From assembly GCA_016934415.1 (NCBI GenBank), contig JAFGSW010000074.1, positions 1 through 64,000 of the forward strand: 64,000 nt of DNA, written 5' to 3'. Below the pieces are notes generated by a model. The model was not told the origin of the DNA, searched no databases, and saw nothing but the letters and a program-made list of their open reading frames with translations. The number at the start of each line of letters is the position of its first letter. The first letter of the stretch is position 1. The stretch comes from Spirochaetales bacterium (GTDB lineage Bacteria > Spirochaetota > Spirochaetia > SZUA-6 > RPPD01). Position numbers and translations under genes: made by a program. Shown here piece by piece: positions 16,975-26,869 of the stretch.

Positions 16975-18804
16975 ATGTCAATGGCGAAGAAAAGCAAACG
17001 CCGGTCGACCGCGGCCGCAGACTCCGGCAAGCTTAAAATCGGGGACGCCTGGAGCGCGATCTCGATCATCGCCTTTTCCCAAAACAACCCCCTCAAGGCC
17101 ATTGCCGAGTTCGTCGAGAACTCAATCGACGCGCGGGCCCGGAACGTCACCATCGTGCGCGGCAAGGAGCGGGGCGAGCCCTACCTCAAGATCATCGACG
17201 ACGGCGCCGGCGTGCCGCTCAATGAGGAGGGCGCGCCGGACTTCAAGTACGTCGCCACCCACATCTGCGACTCGGTGAAAAAAAGATTCAAGCGCGAGGG
17301 CATGAAGGGCATCCAGGGCGAGTTCGGTATCGGACTCCTCTCCTTCTGGACCGTGGGCGAGCGGTTGGTCATGAGCTGCGCCGGGCGGGACGATGTCGTT
17401 TACCACATGGAAATGGAAAAGGAGAAACCGGGATACGTCATCCGCTCGCGCCGGGTCCTCCTCACGCACCCGGGGACGGAACTGGTCGTTCATCCCCTCC
17501 TCCCCGGAATCCGGACGCTCTCCGGCGAGAAAATGCAGAATTATCTCGCCTCCGAGCTCCGCGACCGCATCCGCACCTCGGGCGTTAAAATCGAGATCAA
17601 GGATCGGTTCGCCCGCAAGGAGTTCGCGGTCGAGCCCCGCCAGTTCGAAGGGCGGCTCATTCACTCGCTCCCGACCGCCGTCACCGAGCGCGGCGAGATC
17701 TACGCGGAAATCTACCTGCACGCCTTCGGCCCGGAGAACGCGGTCGGGCTCTACCGGCAGGGGACGCGCGTCCTCCCGTCGCTCGCCGCTCTCGAATCGT
17801 TTCAACGCCCGCCCTGGAACTCAGGCTACCTTCAGGGCATGATCGACGCGCCCTTTCTCACCATCACCCCCGGAACCCGCGACGGGATCGTCCGCGACGA
17901 ACGCTACGAGGACTTCGTCGCCGCGCTTTCATCGATCGAAAATGAGCTTTCCGACGTGATCGAGAAGGAGAAGCAGGCCGAGGAGGAAAAGGCGAGCCGG
18001 GACATCCTGAAGAGCGTTCAGCGGGCATTGAAGGAAGCGCTCCTCTCGCTCCCGCGCGAGGAGTACGATTGGCTCGACATCCGCGGAGAAGGCGGTCGCA
18101 AGCCGTCCGGGACCGGCGGCGCGGAGGCGTCGGCGGGATCGGAACCGGCCGTGGAAGAGGAAGGCGGCGCCGACCTCGGTCTCGAGAACGGCGGCGAGCG
18201 CAAATTCTACGAATACGCGGGCCCGCTCTTCAGCGTGGCGGTATCCCCCGCCTCAAGCGTGCTCGCCGTCGGCGCGGAGAAAACCTTCCGCGCCGTGCCG
18301 CGCGACAAGAGCCGGCGCACCGTGGAGAACGACGTGGCGTTGACCTGGTCCATCAAGGAGGGAGACGGCGCGCTCTCGTCAACCGCCGGAGAAATGACGA
18401 CCTTCACCGCCCCGGCGGAGCCGGGGATCACGGTTCTCTCCGTCACCGCCGTCCAGGGGGAGCTGACCTGCTCGGGCGAGGCCACGGTCACCGTTACCGC
18501 CGAGCTCGTGAAAAAAGACGAGAAGACCGAAGGGCCGAAGAAAGGCCTCCCCGCCTACACCTACAAGCGCGCCCCCGGCGAGCTCTGGCGCTCGCGCTGG
18601 GACCAGTCGAAGAACGTCATCACCATCAACAACGGACACGCCGATTACCTCTACGCCGCCCGCAAACCGAGCCGCAAGCTCAAGTACATTTGCAAGCTCT
18701 ACGCCAAGGAGCTGGTGCTCGGCAATTTCCCCGGCTTCAGCCGAGAGGAGCTCCTCGAGCGCATGGTCGAGCTGTCGCTCTATACGGAAGAGAACCTCAA
18801 GTGA
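16975..18804 (+). CDS. GHKL (Hsp90/MutL/MORC-type) ATPase with Ig-like domain and conserved C-terminal region
   Basis: IAEFVENSIDARA (N box), IIDDGAGVP (G1), GEFGIGLLSFW (G2); LFSVAVSPASSVLAVGAEKTFRAVPRDKS...LTWSIKEGDGALSSTAGEMTTFTAPAEPGITVLSVTA Ig/Big-like. Confidence 0.8.
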   Translation: MSMAKKSKRRSTAAADSGKLKIGDAWSAISIIAFSQNNPLKAIAEFVENSIDARARNVTIVRGKERGEPYLKIIDDGAGVPLNEEGAPDFKYVATHICDSVKKRFKREGMKGIQGEFGIGLLSFWTVGERLVMSCAGRDDVVYHMEMEKEKPGYVIRSRRVLLTHPGTELVVHPLLPGIRTLSGEKMQNYLASELRDRIRTSGVKIEIKDRFARKEFAVEPRQFEGRLIHSLPTAVTERGEIYAEIYLHAFGPENAVGLYRQGTRVLPSLAALESFQRPPWNSGYLQGMIDAPFLTITPGTRDGIVRDERYEDFVAALSSIENELSDVIEKEKQAEEEKASRDILKSVQRALKEALLSLPREEYDWLDIRGEGGRKPSGTGGAEASAGSEPAVEEEGGADLGLENGGERKFYEYAGPLFSVAVSPASSVLAVGAEKTFRAVPRDKSRRTVENDVALTWSIKEGDGALSSTAGEMTTFTAPAEPGITVLSVTAVQGELTCSGEATVTVTAELVKKDEKTEGPKKGLPAYTYKRAPGELWRSRWDQSKNVITINNGHADYLYAARKPSRKLKYICKLYAKELVLGNFPGFSREELLERMVELSLYTEENLK

Positions 18805-18889
18805 GTGCCGGGCGAAAGTGTGGTATGGGCTTCAATGACGCGGGACTTCAAAAAGCGCAGCCGAGGGGTGTCCTCTTCTCATGCTGATC

Positions 18890-19132
18890 CTATAGAGTGA
18901 ACTCCCTGAGCTCGTACGCCGGGATGATTTCCAGGTAGTGCTCCCGGATCTCCTCGTTCCGGGTCTGGCGGGTGGATATCTTGACCACCCGGAAGGCGAT
19001 CATGCGGTGGGTGGGGAGCGGCGGGACGAGGGGGCGGCCGTTTAGGTCCACCATCTGGTTGATGGAAAGCGGCCCGTCTATCTCCTGCGTGTCCCCCTCG
19101 GGGAATATGATGGCGTTGACTTTGTCGATCAT
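18890..19132 (-). CDS. Hypothetical protein (80 aa)
   Basis: MIDKVNAIIFPEGDTQEIDGPLSINQMVDLNGRPL... Confidence 0.55.
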   Translation of the reverse strand: MIDKVNAIIFPEGDTQEIDGPLSINQMVDLNGRPLVPPLPTHRMIAFRVVKISTRQTRNEEIREHYLEIIPAYELREFTL

Positions 19133-19239
19133 GGTTTTTGTATACACGATCCGCACCGCCCCCGCAAGGGACCATGCTCTATCGGCCTTCCAAAGGCATA
19201 TACAGTGAAAGCGGCGGCAGCCGGACACTGACAGTCTTG

Positions 19240-19425
19240 ACACCTCGCATTGAAACCGCTACCTTGTCCCCATCAGGAAGAGCGGAATGCGGTGAGAATC
19301 CGCAGCGGTCCCGCCACTGTAACCGGCGATGAAAAGGGCACGGCCGTGAAAACGGCCAGTCATTCGGGTTGTACGACCCGGAGAAGGCGCCCCCAGTAAA
19401 GCGACCCGGAAGCCAGGAGACCCTT
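19240..19425 (+). ncRNA. Cobalamin (B12) riboswitch
   Basis: gccactgtaaccgg box and gaagccaggagaccc conserved 3' element immediately upstream of a btuB-like gene. Confidence 0.93.
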
Positions 19426-19430
19426 CTTGT

Positions 19431-19452
19431 GCGGCTTCGAATGAGAAGCCGC
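19431..19452 (+). promoter_or_regulatory. Putative riboswitch expression-platform hairpin
   Basis: GCGGCTTC-gaatga-GAAGCCGC followed by the aaagaggag RBS of the btuB-like gene. Confidence 0.6.
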
Positions 19453-19474
19453 AATCCCGAAAGAGGAGCCCGCC

Positions 19475-21463
19475 ATGACATCATTTCCCTTCCGCGCGCC
19501 CAAAGGGCGCGTTTGTGCCATCCTAATCCTTTTTACCGCATTTCTTCTCCCGCCCCTGTTTGCAGACGACCAGCCCAAGACCGATGACGGAACCCAGGCC
19601 CCATCCAAGACTGAGGTGACAAAAGACAAGCCGGACGAACAGGCCGACGTGGTCATCACCGCCACCCGCCTCCCGGAGGAACGCCTGCGCGTGCCGCCGT
19701 TCGTGACCACCATCAGCCGGGCGCTCATCGAGGCGAGCGGCAAGGAAACCCTGCCCGAGGTCGCGGCGCAGACGGCCGGCGTCCAGCTCTACGATTACGG
19801 CTATCCGGGCGGCCTTTCCCAGCTCTGGCTGCGCGGCGCCACCGGCACACGTGTGCTCGTGCTCATCGACGGAGTGCCGACCAACAATGCGCTGGACGGA
19901 CAGATGAGTCTTTCGCTCATCCCTCTGGAGGTTATCGATCGCATCGAGATCGTCCAGGGCGGAATGAGTCTGCTCTACGGTTCCCAGGCCGTGGGCGGCG
20001 TCATCAACGTCATCACGAAAAAAGGCAAGCATCTCGATTCCTTCCTCACCGCCTCCCTGGTCAACACCAGTTACCTGCCTCAGGAATATTCGTCCGGCGG
20101 CTCCACCGTCGCGGCGGACGCCGCCTCGCTCTTCGACGGCGAGCGCGCCTCGGTGTCGATCGGCCGCGACTTCGGCCCATTCGGTTTCTTCCTTTCGGGG
20201 ATTTTCGACTGGGCGAGGAACCAATACTATTACGATAACGCCGGCGTCACCGAACAAAGAGATAATGCCGGCCTTATCTACGGGAGCGGGATCGCCAGCG
20301 TGAGTTTCCCATGGGAAACGGGTGCCGTCAATGTGACAGGGCTTTATTCGCGACAGTTGACCGGCATTCCCGGTTCACTCTCATGGCTCTCCCCGCTTGA
20401 TAATGAGATGGACGAACGCATTCAGGCTCTCGCCGGCTACCATGAGAACCGGTTCCTTACCGAGGCTCTGACCCTGGATGCAAAATTTTCATACACCCGA
20501 CAAAACAGAATCGGCGACCAGCCGTCGATGGCGTATTATTCGGATAACAGTCTAACGAGCTTCTTCGGCGAACTCTCGCAAAAAGCGACGGTCGCCGACT
20601 GGCTTAGTTTTCAGTACGGCGGCAACATCGCGTACGACATGATTTCCGGAACTTCCCTCGGCGACCGATCCAGGACTTCGGGTTCATTCTTTCTAGCCGC
20701 GCCGCTCGCTTTCGGCGGGGTTTTCCGGATCTTTCCTGCGGGCCGACTCGACCTGACCTCCGATTACGGAAGCGAGCTTTCCTACGGATTGGGCGCGTCC
20801 TGGCTGTTAAGCAAGGAGGCTTCGCTCAAGCTCTCGCTCGCCAAATCATTCCGCGCGCCCACCTTTACCGATTTATACTGGCCGGTATATTCCAATCCCA
20901 ATCTCCTCCCCGAACGAGGCTGGCATGCCGATCTTGGCTTCAGTCTCCAGACCGATCGGGTGAAACTCGAAAGCGCTCTTTTCACCCGTCTCATGGAAAA
21001 CGAAATACAGGTCGACTCATCATGGATCCCCCAAAACATCGGGTTGTCCTTCTACCCCGGCGCCGAAGTTCAGGCCGAAGTTCAGTTCATCGATCACTTC
21101 TTCGTCGAGGCTGCATACACTTTCATTTACAGCTTCAACCTTGCAAGCGGTCTGACATTCGAGGACAACAGGCGCGTGCCGCGCGTTCCCGTGCACCAGG
21201 GCCATCTGTACCTGTCGTACAGAACCGAGCCGCTCGTCGTGAGGCTGGGCGCGGACGTCATGGGCGACCGCTTCAATGACGAAGCCAACACGGTGCTCAT
21301 GCCCTGGGCGGTCATGCTCAACGCCAACGTCCGCTGGCAGGCCGCCCGCTGGATCGCGGTCACGGCCGCGCTCGACAACATCCTTAACACCCAGTACCAG
21401 CTGGTGTATGATTATCCCATGCCCGGCGTCCGGCTGCGCTGGGGCGTGCAAATAAAGCTGTAG
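19475..21463 (+). CDS. btuB: TonB-dependent receptor, BtuB-like vitamin B12 transporter
   Basis: Plug domain VVITATRLPEERLRVPPFVTTISRA...LWLRGATGTRVLVLIDGVPTNN; C-terminal beta-barrel; downstream of B12 riboswitch. Confidence 0.9.
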   Translation: MTSFPFRAPKGRVCAILILFTAFLLPPLFADDQPKTDDGTQAPSKTEVTKDKPDEQADVVITATRLPEERLRVPPFVTTISRALIEASGKETLPEVAAQTAGVQLYDYGYPGGLSQLWLRGATGTRVLVLIDGVPTNNALDGQMSLSLIPLEVIDRIEIVQGGMSLLYGSQAVGGVINVITKKGKHLDSFLTASLVNTSYLPQEYSSGGSTVAADAASLFDGERASVSIGRDFGPFGFFLSGIFDWARNQYYYDNAGVTEQRDNAGLIYGSGIASVSFPWETGAVNVTGLYSRQLTGIPGSLSWLSPLDNEMDERIQALAGYHENRFLTEALTLDAKFSYTRQNRIGDQPSMAYYSDNSLTSFFGELSQKATVADWLSFQYGGNIAYDMISGTSLGDRSRTSGSFFLAAPLAFGGVFRIFPAGRLDLTSDYGSELSYGLGASWLLSKEASLKLSLAKSFRAPTFTDLYWPVYSNPNLLPERGWHADLGFSLQTDRVKLESALFTRLMENEIQVDSSWIPQNIGLSFYPGAEVQAEVQFIDHFFVEAAYTFIYSFNLASGLTFEDNRRVPRVPVHQGHLYLSYRTEPLVVRLGADVMGDRFNDEANTVLMPWAVMLNANVRWQAARWIAVTAALDNILNTQYQLVYDYPMPGVRLRWGVQIKL

Positions 21464-21475
21464 CGGAGGCGGTCA

Positions 21476-22048
21476 ATGCGACGAATGAAAGTAAGCGCCG
21501 CGAGAGTGGCGGGTCTGTTCCGCCCCGCATTTGTGATCGCTTTTCTCCTGACCGTCGCGCCGGGCGCTTTCGCGGCGCCCGCGTCACTCAGGCCGGAAGC
21601 GGCGGGAATCTCCTCGGCGATTCTCGTTTCCGATCCCCAGCCGACGCCGTCCCCAACGCCGGAGCCCAAGCCGAAGCCGACCCCTCCACCGCAGCAGCCG
21701 CCGTCCCCGAAACCCGAACCCTCCCCGGCGCCGGAAAAACCCGAAGTTGTAGACGACGGCGCCGTCGACAACGGTCCCGACGCGCGCGATTCCTTCATCA
21801 AGCAGCTTCGATCGAAGCAGTCCTACCCGCCGCGAGCGCGCGAGCTCGGCATCGAGGGGAACGTGTCCCTGCGCATCAGCCTCGACGCGCAGGGCCGGGC
21901 CTCGGAAGTGAAGGTCCTGGAATCGTCGGGCTCCGCCATCCTGGACGAGGCGGCCCTCGACCTGGTCGGCCGCGCCCTGCCCTTCCGGCACGGCGGGAGC
22001 GGCGGCCTGACGATGGATATCACCATCGACTACCATCTGACCGATTGA
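21476..22048 (+). CDS. TonB-family energy transducer
   Basis: Pro/Lys-rich linker PTPSPTPEPKPKPTPPPQQPPSPKPEP; C-terminal YPPRARELGIEGNVSLRISLDAQGRASEVKVLESSGSAILDEAAL. Confidence 0.9.
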   Translation: MRRMKVSAARVAGLFRPAFVIAFLLTVAPGAFAAPASLRPEAAGISSAILVSDPQPTPSPTPEPKPKPTPPPQQPPSPKPEPSPAPEKPEVVDDGAVDNGPDARDSFIKQLRSKQSYPPRARELGIEGNVSLRISLDAQGRASEVKVLESSGSAILDEAALDLVGRALPFRHGGSGGLTMDITIDYHLTD

Positions 22049-22074
22049 CTTCTTTTTCGGTGGATCAACTTCCC

Positions 22075-22235
22075 GGGGAATTTCTAAGGAAACCAGGAAA
22101 AGTAAGAGAAAAAAGTGAGAATAATTTTGGTAAATATTCATTTTAGTTGAAAACCCCGTCGTATTGATTTTATCTCTCTACATTATCCTCTCTTTTTCCT
22201 GGCTTCCTTTCCTCCTGGCCTCCTTAGAAATTCCC
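22075..22235. repeat. GGAAACCAGGAAA inverted-arm intergenic element, copy d
   Basis: ggggaatttctaaggaaaccaggaaa ... tttcctggcttcctttcctcctggcctccttagaaattcccc. Confidence 0.85.
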
Positions 22236-22307
22236 CCTCCTTCAACGGTTGCCGCCGCGGTAAAAATACGTTACATATTATCCAGCCACGAAAACGGAGG
22301 ATGCGTC

Positions 22308-25280
22308 ATGAAAAAAAAACCGCTTGAGGCCGGAACGTCGTTGCATGGATTTACGGTCGAAAAAACGATTCCGCTGCGGGAGCTCGATTCTTTGGGCGTA
22401 AGCCTGGTCCACGATAAAACCGGGCTCAGGCTCTTCCACATCGCGAACGGCGACAATGAAAACGCCTTCGCCTTCGCCTTCCGCACCCCGCCCGCCTCCT
22501 CCGACGGCGTGGCGCACATCCTCGAGCACTCGGTGCTCTGCGGCTCGGAACGCTTTCCCCTGAAGGACCCCTTCGTCGTTCTTCTTAAGGGGAGCATGCA
22601 CACCTACCTCAACGCCTGGACCTACCCCGACAAGACCGTCTACCCGGCGGCGAGCGTCAACCGAACCGACTACTTCAACATCATGCGGGTCTACGGCGAC
22701 GCGGTCTTCTTCCCGCTCCTCCGCCCCGAGACCTTCGCCCAGGAAGGGCACCACCTCGAGCCGGCCGACCCCGCCGACCCGGCCGCGGGACTCGCGGCGA
22801 GCGGCGTGGTATTCAGCGAAATGAAGGGCAACTACTCGAGCCAGCGCTCCATCGTGGCCGAGTGGACGTTCCGCTCGCTCTTCCCGGACACGCCCTACGG
22901 CTTCGACTCGGGCGGCGAGCCGGCCGCCATCCTCTCCCTCACCTATAAGCGCCTGAAGGAGTTTCACCGCCGTTATTACCACCCCTCGAACTGCCGCGTG
23001 CTCCTTTACGGAAACATTCCCACCGAAGAACAGCTCGAATTCCTCGAGAGCAATTTCCTTTCCCGGTTCGAGCGTTCGGCCGTTGACTCGGGCATTCCCC
23101 TCCAGCCGCGCTTCGATCATCCCAGGCGGCTCGAAAAAGGCTATCCCGTGCGCTCAGGCGAGGACGCGGCCGGCAAGACCGAGGTCACCGTCGCCTGGCT
23201 CCTGCCGGAGGTGACGGATTCACTCGCCCGCACCGCCTTCCTCCTCCTCTCCGAAGTGCTCGCCGGGCACGCCGGCTCACCCCTGCGGCGGGAGCTCGTG
23301 GAATCCGGCCTGGGCCAGGACTACTCCTCGGCCGCGGGCTTCGAGCCCGAATTCCGGCAGATGGGTTTCGCCGCCGGCCTGCGCGGGACCGACCCCGACA
23401 AGGCCGGAAAAATCCTTGAAACGGCGACCGGCGCCCTCTCCCGGCTGGCGGGAAAAGGCATCCCGCACGACCTTGTCGAAGCCGCCTTTCATCAGGTTGA
23501 GTTCGGCGCCCGGGAGATATCGGGCGGCGGCGTTCCCTACCCGCTGCGGCTCTTCTCCCGCGCGCTCGTCGCCTGGCTCCACGACGCGCCTCCCGAGGAG
23601 ACGCTCCTCGTCCTCCCCGCCCTGGAGGAGCTCAAGCGAACGATGAACGCCCAACCGCGCTTCCTCGAATCGATGATCGACGCGCACCTTCTCAAGAACA
23701 TTCACCGCAGCCTCGTCATGACCGCGCCCGATCCCGATTACATGCGAAAACTCGAGGAAAGAATAGCGGCGCAGATACAGAAGGACGAGGCGGCGCTCGA
23801 CGGCCCGAAGAGATCCGCGCTCCTCGAGGACCTGGCCCGCCTGAAAAAATTCCAGGAAACGCCCGACGGCGAGGAGGCGGTGAAGTCGATCCCCTTCCTG
23901 AAACTCATCGACCTGCCGCGCACTGCTCAGACGATCGAAACCGTCGCCGAGTCCCTGCCCGGCGGGATTCAGTTTACCTTTGAGCCGATGTTCACCAACG
24001 GCATCGCCTACGTCGACATCGCCCTGCGCGTCGACACCCTTCCCGCTCGGCTCCTGCCTTATGCGCCGCTCTTCGGGCGCCTCGTCACCGGCGCGGGCCT
24101 GCCCGAAAAAAGTTACAGCGACGTGCAGCGGGAACTGTCGCTTCTCGCCGGCGGATTTCATTCGCGCACCGAGGCGGGCCTCTCCTTGCGCTCCGCCGAA
24201 TCGCCCGGTCACCTCGTCTTCCGGCTCAAGGCCCTTGAGGGCAAGCTGCCGGACGCGCTCGCCCTGGCGGGCGATCTGCTGCGCCGCGCGGACCTGGGCG
24301 ACACGGCCCGCCTCAGGGACATCCTGCTCGAGGCGCGCAACTCGCTGGCCTCGGGCATCGTCTCGCGCGGATCGTATCACGCGCTCCTTCGCGCCGGCCG
24401 CGTCTTTTCTCCCGCCCTTCGGCTCCAGGAGACATGGGAGGGCGTGAGCCAGCATGTGTTCCTCTCGGGCCTCTGCGGCGGAGACTGCGCGCGGCTGGAA
24501 GAGGCGTGCGCCGCTCTCTCCGAGACAAGGGAATGGATCCTCAAACACGCTCCCGTCGCCCTCAATGCGGCCGCCGACCGATCTCTGCTTGCGAAGCTGA
24601 AGCCCGCCCTGACCGAATTTGGGCGCGGGCTGGGAACGGAACCGGCGGCCCCGGCGAAGCAAGCGAAGCGGCCGTCTCCCCAGCCGGGAGGCGAAGCGCT
24701 CCTGGCAGCCGTCGGTGTCGGGTTCACGGCCCGCGTCTTTCCCTCGGCCCCGTTCGGGAGCCGCGAGTACGCGGCCGAGTTCGTGCTCGGCCACCTGCTC
24801 GACACCGGCCCGCTGCACGAAAAAGTGCGCGTCCAGGGCGGCGCGTACGGCGCCATGTCGTTCCCCTTCCGGCAGGAAGGGTTGTTCGCTTTCGGCTCGT
24901 ACCGCGACCCGCGCCTCTCGGAGACCTTCGCCGCCTTCTCCGACTGCCTGCACGCCGCGGCGCGGAACCCGGTGAACGGGGACGAGCTTGTCAAGGCGAT
25001 CACGAGCGTCGTGGGCAGGGACGAGCAGCCGCTCCGCCCGGGCGAGAAAGGCTATGTCGCCTTCCACCGCCGCCTCTACGGTATCGACGACGCCGTCAGG
25101 CAGGAGATCCGCGACCGAATCCTGGCCCTCACCCCGGCCGGCCTCGCCGCGCGGGCCGGCCGCCTCGCGGAGCTCCTTCCCGCCGCCGCCACGACCGTGC
25201 TCACGGGCAAAGATGCGTGGGAGAAGGCGAAGCGCGGGCATCCCGACTGGAATTTCACCGAGACGGAAATTTCCTTGTAA
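22308..25280 (+). CDS. M16C-family metallopeptidase (PreP-like)
   Basis: VAHILEHSVLCGSERFPLKDPFVVLLKGSMHTYLNAWTYPDKTVYP; inverted HxxEH zinc motif. Confidence 0.93.
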   Translation: MKKKPLEAGTSLHGFTVEKTIPLRELDSLGVSLVHDKTGLRLFHIANGDNENAFAFAFRTPPASSDGVAHILEHSVLCGSERFPLKDPFVVLLKGSMHTYLNAWTYPDKTVYPAASVNRTDYFNIMRVYGDAVFFPLLRPETFAQEGHHLEPADPADPAAGLAASGVVFSEMKGNYSSQRSIVAEWTFRSLFPDTPYGFDSGGEPAAILSLTYKRLKEFHRRYYHPSNCRVLLYGNIPTEEQLEFLESNFLSRFERSAVDSGIPLQPRFDHPRRLEKGYPVRSGEDAAGKTEVTVAWLLPEVTDSLARTAFLLLSEVLAGHAGSPLRRELVESGLGQDYSSAAGFEPEFRQMGFAAGLRGTDPDKAGKILETATGALSRLAGKGIPHDLVEAAFHQVEFGAREISGGGVPYPLRLFSRALVAWLHDAPPEETLLVLPALEELKRTMNAQPRFLESMIDAHLLKNIHRSLVMTAPDPDYMRKLEERIAAQIQKDEAALDGPKRSALLEDLARLKKFQETPDGEEAVKSIPFLKLIDLPRTAQTIETVAESLPGGIQFTFEPMFTNGIAYVDIALRVDTLPARLLPYAPLFGRLVTGAGLPEKSYSDVQRELSLLAGGFHSRTEAGLSLRSAESPGHLVFRLKALEGKLPDALALAGDLLRRADLGDTARLRDILLEARNSLASGIVSRGSYHALLRAGRVFSPALRLQETWEGVSQHVFLSGLCGGDCARLEEACAALSETREWILKHAPVALNAAADRSLLAKLKPALTEFGRGLGTEPAAPAKQAKRPSPQPGGEALLAAVGVGFTARVFPSAPFGSREYAAEFVLGHLLDTGPLHEKVRVQGGAYGAMSFPFRQEGLFAFGSYRDPRLSETFAAFSDCLHAAARNPVNGDELVKAITSVVGRDEQPLRPGEKGYVAFHRRLYGIDDAVRQEIRDRILALTPAGLAARAGRLAELLPAAATTVLTGKDAWEKAKRGHPDWNFTETEISL

Positions 25281-25290
25281 GCTTCACTTC

Positions 25291-25446
25291 CCGGGGAATT
25301 TTTAAGGAAGCCAGGAAACCAGGAAAGAGGGAAAGAAAAATAAAAAATATTGATACAACCTATTCTAAATAATGGTGGATATATTTTCTCTGGTCTTTTC
25401 CTATGCTTTTCATTTCCTGGCTTCCTGGTTTCCTTATCGAATTTTT
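25291..25446. repeat. GGAAACCAGGAAA inverted-arm intergenic element, copy e
   Basis: ggggaatttttaaggaagccaggaaaccaggaaag ... catttcctggcttcctggtttccttatcgaattttt. Confidence 0.85.
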
Positions 25447-25527
25447 GAATGCAAGCCCCCCCTTCCCATAGCGGGTCGAAATCGATATTTTATGAGTGCT
25501 TTCCCGTAAAGGAGACATTACCCGAAC

Positions 25528-26754
25528 ATGATCAGAATCAACGAAGATTTCAACAAGCTGGCCGCCTCATATCTCTTTTCGGAAGTGCGGAAGCGCGTGG
25601 CCGCGTACACCGCCGAACACCCGGACGTGGAGCTCGTCAAGATGGGCATCGGCGACGTGACCCTTCCGCTGCCCGCGGCCTGCGTCGCGGCTTTCCGCCG
25701 CGCCGTCGAGGAGATGGGAGTGGAGGAGACGTTCCGCGGCTATCGCGACGACGAAGGCTATGAATTCCTGCGGGAAAAAATCGCCGCGGCGGACTTTCAA
25801 AAGCGCGGCGCCGACATCGACGTCTCTGAAATTTTCATCAGCGACGGGGCCAAGAGCGACAGCGGCAACATTCAGGACCTGTTCGCCCGGGACATCGTCG
25901 TCGCCGTGCCCGATCCCGTGTACCCCGTCTACGTGGACTCCAACGTCATGGCCGGCCGGTCCGGCGCCTTCCGGGACGGACGGTACGAGGGTTTCCTCTA
26001 TCTCGATTCGACCACCGCCAATCATTTCATTCCCTCCGTCCCGGCGGAGCGGGCCGACCTCATTTATCTTTGTTTCCCCAACAATCCCACCGGCGCCGTC
26101 ATCTCCCGGGACGCGCTCTCCGCCTGGGTGGAGTACGCGCGCCGCAACCGAGCGCTCATCGTCTACGACGCCGCCTACGCGGCCTTCCTTCGCGACGAAA
26201 AACTCCCGCAGAGCATTTTCGAGATCGAGGGGGCGAAAGAGGTGGCGATAGAGATCCGCTCCTTCTCCAAGACCGCCGGCTTCACGGGCACGCGCTGCGC
26301 CTACACCGTCGTGCCGCACGACTGTGTCGCCTACAACGGAAAAAACGAGCGGGTGAGCGTCCACGATCTCTGGAGCCGGAGGCAGAATACCAAGTTCAAC
26401 GGCGTCTCCTACCCCGTGCAGCGCGCCGCCGAAGCGGTGTACACCGAAGAGGGCCAAAGGGAATGCCGTCGGATGAACGATTACTACCTGGAAAACGCCG
26501 CGCTCATCCGTTCCGCCTTCACCGCCATGGGCTACGCCTGTTCGGGCGGCGAACACTCCCCCTATGTCTGGGTCGACACCGGGGTGGATTCCTGGAATTT
26601 TTTCACTCTTCTCCTTGAAAAGGCGCACGTAGTCTGCACCCCCGGCGCCGGATTCGGCCGCTGCGGCGCCGGATATGTCCGTTTCAGCGCCTTCGGCGAC
26701 CGGCAAAGCCGCCAAAAGGGAATAGAAAACATTAAATCCGCACTCGGCGCCTGA
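25528..26754 (+). CDS. dapL: LL-diaminopimelate aminotransferase
   Basis: INEDFNKLAASYLFSEVRKRV...MGIGDVTLPLP...YRDDEGYEFLREKIA...FPNNPTGAV...RSFSKTAGFTGTRCAYTV. Confidence 0.92.
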   Translation: MIRINEDFNKLAASYLFSEVRKRVAAYTAEHPDVELVKMGIGDVTLPLPAACVAAFRRAVEEMGVEETFRGYRDDEGYEFLREKIAAADFQKRGADIDVSEIFISDGAKSDSGNIQDLFARDIVVAVPDPVYPVYVDSNVMAGRSGAFRDGRYEGFLYLDSTTANHFIPSVPAERADLIYLCFPNNPTGAVISRDALSAWVEYARRNRALIVYDAAYAAFLRDEKLPQSIFEIEGAKEVAIEIRSFSKTAGFTGTRCAYTVVPHDCVAYNGKNERVSVHDLWSRRQNTKFNGVSYPVQRAAEAVYTEEGQRECRRMNDYYLENAALIRSAFTAMGYACSGGEHSPYVWVDTGVDSWNFFTLLLEKAHVVCTPGAGFGRCGAGYVRFSAFGDRQSRQKGIENIKSALGA

Positions 26755-26834
26755 CCCATCCCGACAGGTTCTCCTTCCGCCGTATCGGGATAGATATGTC
26801 CTTTGAATCGGACCGATTGGCGAAAAACCCAAAA

Positions 26835-26869
26835 AGGATGTTGAAAAAGCACAACTTTTTCAACATCCT
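26835..26869. terminator. Hairpin family member, 15 bp stem, loop CACAA
   Basis: AGGATGTTGAAAAAG-CACAA-CTTTTTCAACATCCT downstream of dapL. Confidence 0.7.

Noticed and set aside
23277-25241. 654 aa minus-strand ORF opposite the M16 peptidase
   Set aside because: GC-rich shadow ORF; the plus strand encodes a clear M16C peptidase and the antisense product shows no recognisable motif.
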